DNA of 64,000 nucleotides. Source: Balneolaceae bacterium. Lineage in GTDB: Bacteria > Bacteroidota > Rhodothermia > Balneolales > Balneolaceae. The position numbers and the translations under genes are program-made. The stretch lies in contig CP051242.1 of the NCBI GenBank assembly GCA_017795005.1, forward strand, positions 2,690,976 to 2,754,975. Direction: 5' to 3'. Below, piece after piece: positions 61,391-64,000 of this stretch (position 1 is the first letter of the stretch; each line of letters begins with the position of its first letter). The notes beneath the pieces are model-generated. The model saw only the letters and a list, made by a program, of their open reading frames with translations, did not search any database and was not told where the DNA came from.

Positions 61391-63832
61391 CTATTTGATT
61401 AATGTCATTTTTCGGGTGATGCTTTGTCCGCCTGCTTCCAAACGGTAATAGTACATGCCACTGGCTGCGTTGGCTGCATTCCAGGTCACGTTATAGCTTC
61501 CGGCAGCTTTACTTTCATTAACCAGCTCCGCTACCTTTTGTCCCATCAAATTGTAAATACTTAAGGTCACAGGACCTGCATTCTCTACTGAATAACTTAT
61601 GGTAGTAGTCGGGTTAAACGGATTCGGATAGTTTTGTGAAAGCGCAAAAATACTCACTTTATCTTCCGTTTCGGTATTTACCGACGTAGTTGGAGTGATG
61701 GTGATGCCTAGTCTGGGTGAATTAGCTGATTTAGCTTTCATAGTTTGTCCCATTGAGTTTTTAATCACACTCATTGGATTAACTTTTTCATTTGCATCCG
61801 TTACCTGAACCTCAAACTCATAGGAGTTGATTTGTCTCAAATCATAATTTTGTCCGGTTTCATAATCATGAAGTTCAATTTCCCAATCTGAAGGGAGTGT
61901 ACTCAAACCTTCCCAGGCAAGAACCAAAGATTGTGATTCACCGGTAAGATCAACCATAATTGGAAGTGTAATTGCCTCTTCAAGATCTGAAGGAATTCCT
62001 TCAATTCCTTTTAATACATTTTCTCCATCCATTTTTCCAACAAACGCTGCTGATACATTCTGAGCTAAAAGTGATCCCAGTTTTAAAAGATCATAGTTGT
62101 CGAAATCCAGAGACGCATCATCTGCAATTTGAAGTTTTAAATTTTTCTCCGTGTTATAGCTACTTGTTAATGTAAAAGCTAATTCTTTAAGAGTATTTGG
62201 ATTAGTTTTGTCAAAATGCGTTTGAGTAGCTGAACTTGAAGTTTTATCGGAAGTCCCATAAGTAAGCTGGCCACCCGCTGTGGCACTACTTGTTTGAACC
62301 CAATATCCTTGCCAAGGTTCAATAATTAAGTCACTGGAAATACTTGCAGTGGTATATGATCCAGCTGCATCGTCCCAAAATGACATATTACTTGAAATGG
62401 AAATATTAGCAGAAACATTGGCAAGATTAACTCTGGCCGCAAAAGGATTTCCAACTAATGTATAGCGCCCACTTGCTCCGCTGTACAAATCCACAACAAC
62501 ATCACTTGTTGGTTCAGCTCCGGATGCATCTAAAGTGACGGGTAATTCTACACTACCAGCATTAGTGTTATCAAAGAAATACATCGCAAATCCCAAACCA
62601 TCACCCCATGCCGTTGAAACATTAGTTGGTTCTTCGAACGCTCCATCCGAATCATAAATAATGAAATTCTCAGTGTCTGAGGTATTATCTCCTCCTGTAA
62701 TTCCCTGAACCGGTGAATCATCAGAAACATCTGCTACCGTACCTCCGGTTTTTGGAAGAGAAAGTAATCTCCATCCAGCATCACCGGTAATTTGTCTTTC
62801 CATATTTATATTTCCGGAAAAGGTCCCACCAGTCTGATAAAATGTACCACCACTAGATACTGTAACTCCGTTATTTGTTGTCAATGTACCCGAGGAAAAA
62901 GTCACTGTATTTACAGTAGTAGTTCCTGAACCAGAAAGTGTTAGTGTTCCTCCACTCACTGTAATGTTATCAGCACTTGCTGTAGAACTTGTAGAATTAA
63001 AATTCACGGTACCATCAGCAATTACTAAATCATTTTCAATAGTCCAATTATTAGATGCAGCACTGTTTCTTGTTATTGTAGAACCACTAGAATTCATTGT
63101 AAAGTCATAAACTGAGATTGTACCAAAATCAGTAATATCAGATGAAGAATTAAATACATAACTATCTTGAGAAAATGGCTTTGTTGCTGAACCGTCAGTT
63201 GTACTAGACACCAAAAAATATCTTCCATACCGTGAACTTGTACCTATATTTCCCCCATCATTTGCACTTGGAACTTCATTATAAACAAAACCACCTGATG
63301 AAGTAACATATCCAAAAAAAGCGAATGAAGAAGGGATTCCACCAACAACTGACCAAGGAATTGAATACTCTCGAAGATCGCTTCCGTTATCAGAATAACT
63401 CCCAAAGCCACTCGTTTGTGAAGACCATCCATTAGAACCATCACTAGTTCTATATTCTCGATAATCGTTTTTCACATAGAATACAGCCCTAGCTCTAAAT
63501 GGTAAACCAGCAAAACTGGTTCCATCGTAATTAAATCCAACTATTGTGCCATCAGAATTTGAACCTCCATCAATTGGATGATCGGTACGAGTACCCAAGT
63601 AAAGAACTGCTGCCTCAGCTCTATTAGAAGATGTAATTCCTATATATAAGTTTGTAGCATCCCAAGTTATATACCAGTTTCCACTTTTATTTTCACCATC
63701 TGTATGTGTTCCATACTCACTTGACCCAATACTTCCGTCAATAGTTGTAGTAGTGTATTGGCCGTAAATGTTTCCACTCAATATGAGTATTAAGCTAAAT
63801 ATTCCACTCAAGTACCTCGTAGCTTTTTTCAT
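61391..63832 (-). CDS. Secreted protein with T9SS type A C-terminal sorting domain
   Basis: This 813-residue protein has a signal peptide (ending GNIYGQ) and a C-terminal type IX secretion signal from about 731 (LSQNYPNPFNPTTTISYSV...NLMGQKVAEL...YYYRLEAGG...KMTLIK). It is therefore exported across the outer membrane and anchored or released. The N-terminal part from about 30 to 215 includes IDGSIGSSEYG and WYITWDATNLYIGI, resembling DOMON/CBM9-like folds found in carbohydrate-related proteins. The middle is Ser/Thr/Gly-rich repeat-like beta structure. No enzyme motif is visible. A LacI-type operator overlaps the probable promoter upstream, and a small PID-CTERM gene follows. Confidence 0.88.
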   Translation of the reverse strand: MKKATRYLSGIFSLILILSGNIYGQYTTTTIDGSIGSSEYGTHTDGENKSGNWYITWDATNLYIGITSSNRAEAAVLYLGTRTDHPIDGGSNSDGTIVGFNYDGTSFAGLPFRARAVFYVKNDYREYRTSDGSNGWSSQTSGFGSYSDNGSDLREYSIPWSVVGGIPSSFAFFGYVTSSGGFVYNEVPSANDGGNIGTSSRYGRYFLVSSTTDGSATKPFSQDSYVFNSSSDITDFGTISVYDFTMNSSGSTITRNSAASNNWTIENDLVIADGTVNFNSTSSTASADNITVSGGTLTLSGSGTTTVNTVTFSSGTLTTNNGVTVSSGGTFYQTGGTFSGNINMERQITGDAGWRLLSLPKTGGTVADVSDDSPVQGITGGDNTSDTENFIIYDSDGAFEEPTNVSTAWGDGLGFAMYFFDNTNAGSVELPVTLDASGAEPTSDVVVDLYSGASGRYTLVGNPFAARVNLANVSANISISSNMSFWDDAAGSYTTASISSDLIIEPWQGYWVQTSSATAGGQLTYGTSDKTSSSATQTHFDKTNPNTLKELAFTLTSSYNTEKNLKLQIADDASLDFDNYDLLKLGSLLAQNVSAAFVGKMDGENVLKGIEGIPSDLEEAITLPIMVDLTGESQSLVLAWEGLSTLPSDWEIELHDYETGQNYDLRQINSYEFEVQVTDANEKVNPMSVIKNSMGQTMKAKSANSPRLGITITPTTSVNTETEDKVSIFALSQNYPNPFNPTTTISYSVENAGPVTLSIYNLMGQKVAELVNESKAAGSYNVTWNAANAASGMYYYRLEAGGQSITRKMTLIK

Positions 63833-63867
63833 AAAATCTGTCTTTTTGTATGTGAAGATTAAACCCG

Positions 63868-63885
63868 CAGAAAAGCACTTTTCTG
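63868..63885. promoter_or_regulatory. 18-bp palindrome in the leader of the T9SS gene
   Basis: CAGAAAAG-CA-CTTTTCTG has perfect 8-bp arms. It lies between the operator at 63898-63917 and the start codon and could form a small 5' hairpin. Confidence 0.4.
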
Positions 63886-63897
63886 TACCCTAAGAGC

Positions 63898-63917
63898 TTA
63901 TGTAAGCGGTTACATAA
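63898..63917. promoter_or_regulatory. LacI-family operator at the promoter of the T9SS gene
   Basis: TTATGTAAGCGGTTACATAA has 8-bp perfect arms around GCGG and fits TGTAANCGNTTACA exactly. On the minus strand a TTG-N21-TAATTATG pattern, similar to the Bacteroidota promoter form TTTG-N19-21-TAnnTTTG, overlaps it. Binding there would block transcription. The site at 5669-5682 has the same consensus. The remaining 83 bp to the window edge show no gene. Confidence 0.65.
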
Positions 63918-64000
63918 TTAATGGAATTTCAGGGAATGGTACAAGAGCGAATTTTGCCCATTTCTACTTTTTTTATCGGATTTTTATTTTCGGATAAGCA

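Overview
This window looks like chromosomal DNA from the Balneolota/Rhodothermota side of the Bacteroidota group, most likely a Balneola/Gracilimonas-type marine or halophilic bacterium. The evidence is a secreted protein with a C-terminal type IX secretion sorting domain (QNYPNPFNPTT... ending KMTLIK), a small PID-CTERM protein, a TonB receptor with a carboxypeptidase-regulatory-like front domain, a short primary sigma factor of 284 residues, DUF5683 next to parAB, AT-rich DNA, and few Shine-Dalgarno sites. No rRNA, tRNA, CRISPR array, prophage or IS transposase was seen. Most of the window is a housekeeping backbone with small accessory elements between genes.

Layout: 1-2.5 kb holds the edge of a secreted protein gene, a small GNAT gene and grpE-dnaJ. 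2.6-12.2 kb holds an orphan TonB receptor with a LacI-type operator upstream, an SGNH lipoprotein, a SIMPL protein, a PIG-L deacetylase, and tesA divergent from the ybbA-ybbP ABC pair. 12.2-14.2 kb holds an OmpA lipoprotein and corA. 14.2-20.8 kb is one leftward block: a beta-propeller histidine kinase, a NarL-type regulator, a charge-segregated Ser/Arg-rich lipoprotein and a FadL-like barrel. 20.8-31.6 kb holds a GNAT-like protein, a broken Gfo/Idh/MocA oxidoreductase, rpoD, deoB, a GAF protein, pepF, a lipoprotein, a DUF1572 protein, and a DUF559 endonuclease between two copies of a 162-bp four-hairpin repeat. 31.6-49.3 kb holds polA, a SpoIIE-type phosphatase, a GT39-like transferase, a three-gene ECF sigma operon, transketolase, a TPR protein, a LOG protein, DUF5683-parB-parA, a second ECF/anti-sigma pair, uvrC and a small orphan gene. 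49.4-64 kb holds a DUF3311/sodium-symporter operon, a TM2 gene between two copies of a second repeat, ppk2, a GH127 glycosidase, an RluA-type synthase, a methyltransferase, rmuC, an intact Gfo/Idh/MocA paralogue, an alpha/beta hydrolase, and the PID-CTERM and T9SS-exported proteins.

The most unusual material lies between genes. (1) The two 162-bp repeats around the DUF559 nuclease gene share GTCCTC-type ends and four consecutive hairpins. One stem shows a compensatory base-pair change between copies, and one repeat supplies the nuclease stop codon. This looks like a nuclease-associated mobile or structured element and is the best candidate here for an undescribed system. (2) A different 140-bp hairpin repeat pair brackets the TM2 gene. 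(3) At least five 84-115-bp palindromic elements with GTCAT-like ends are scattered between genes. (4) Two operators fitting TGNAANCGNTTNCA, one upstream of the TonB receptor and one upstream of the T9SS protein, suggest a shared LacI-family carbohydrate regulon. (5) The Gfo/Idh/MocA gene at 22.0-23.1 kb carries an apparent 11-bp deletion at its catalytic EKP motif, while an intact paralogue sits at 59 kb.

All family calls come from reading translated sequences by eye. No database search was possible.
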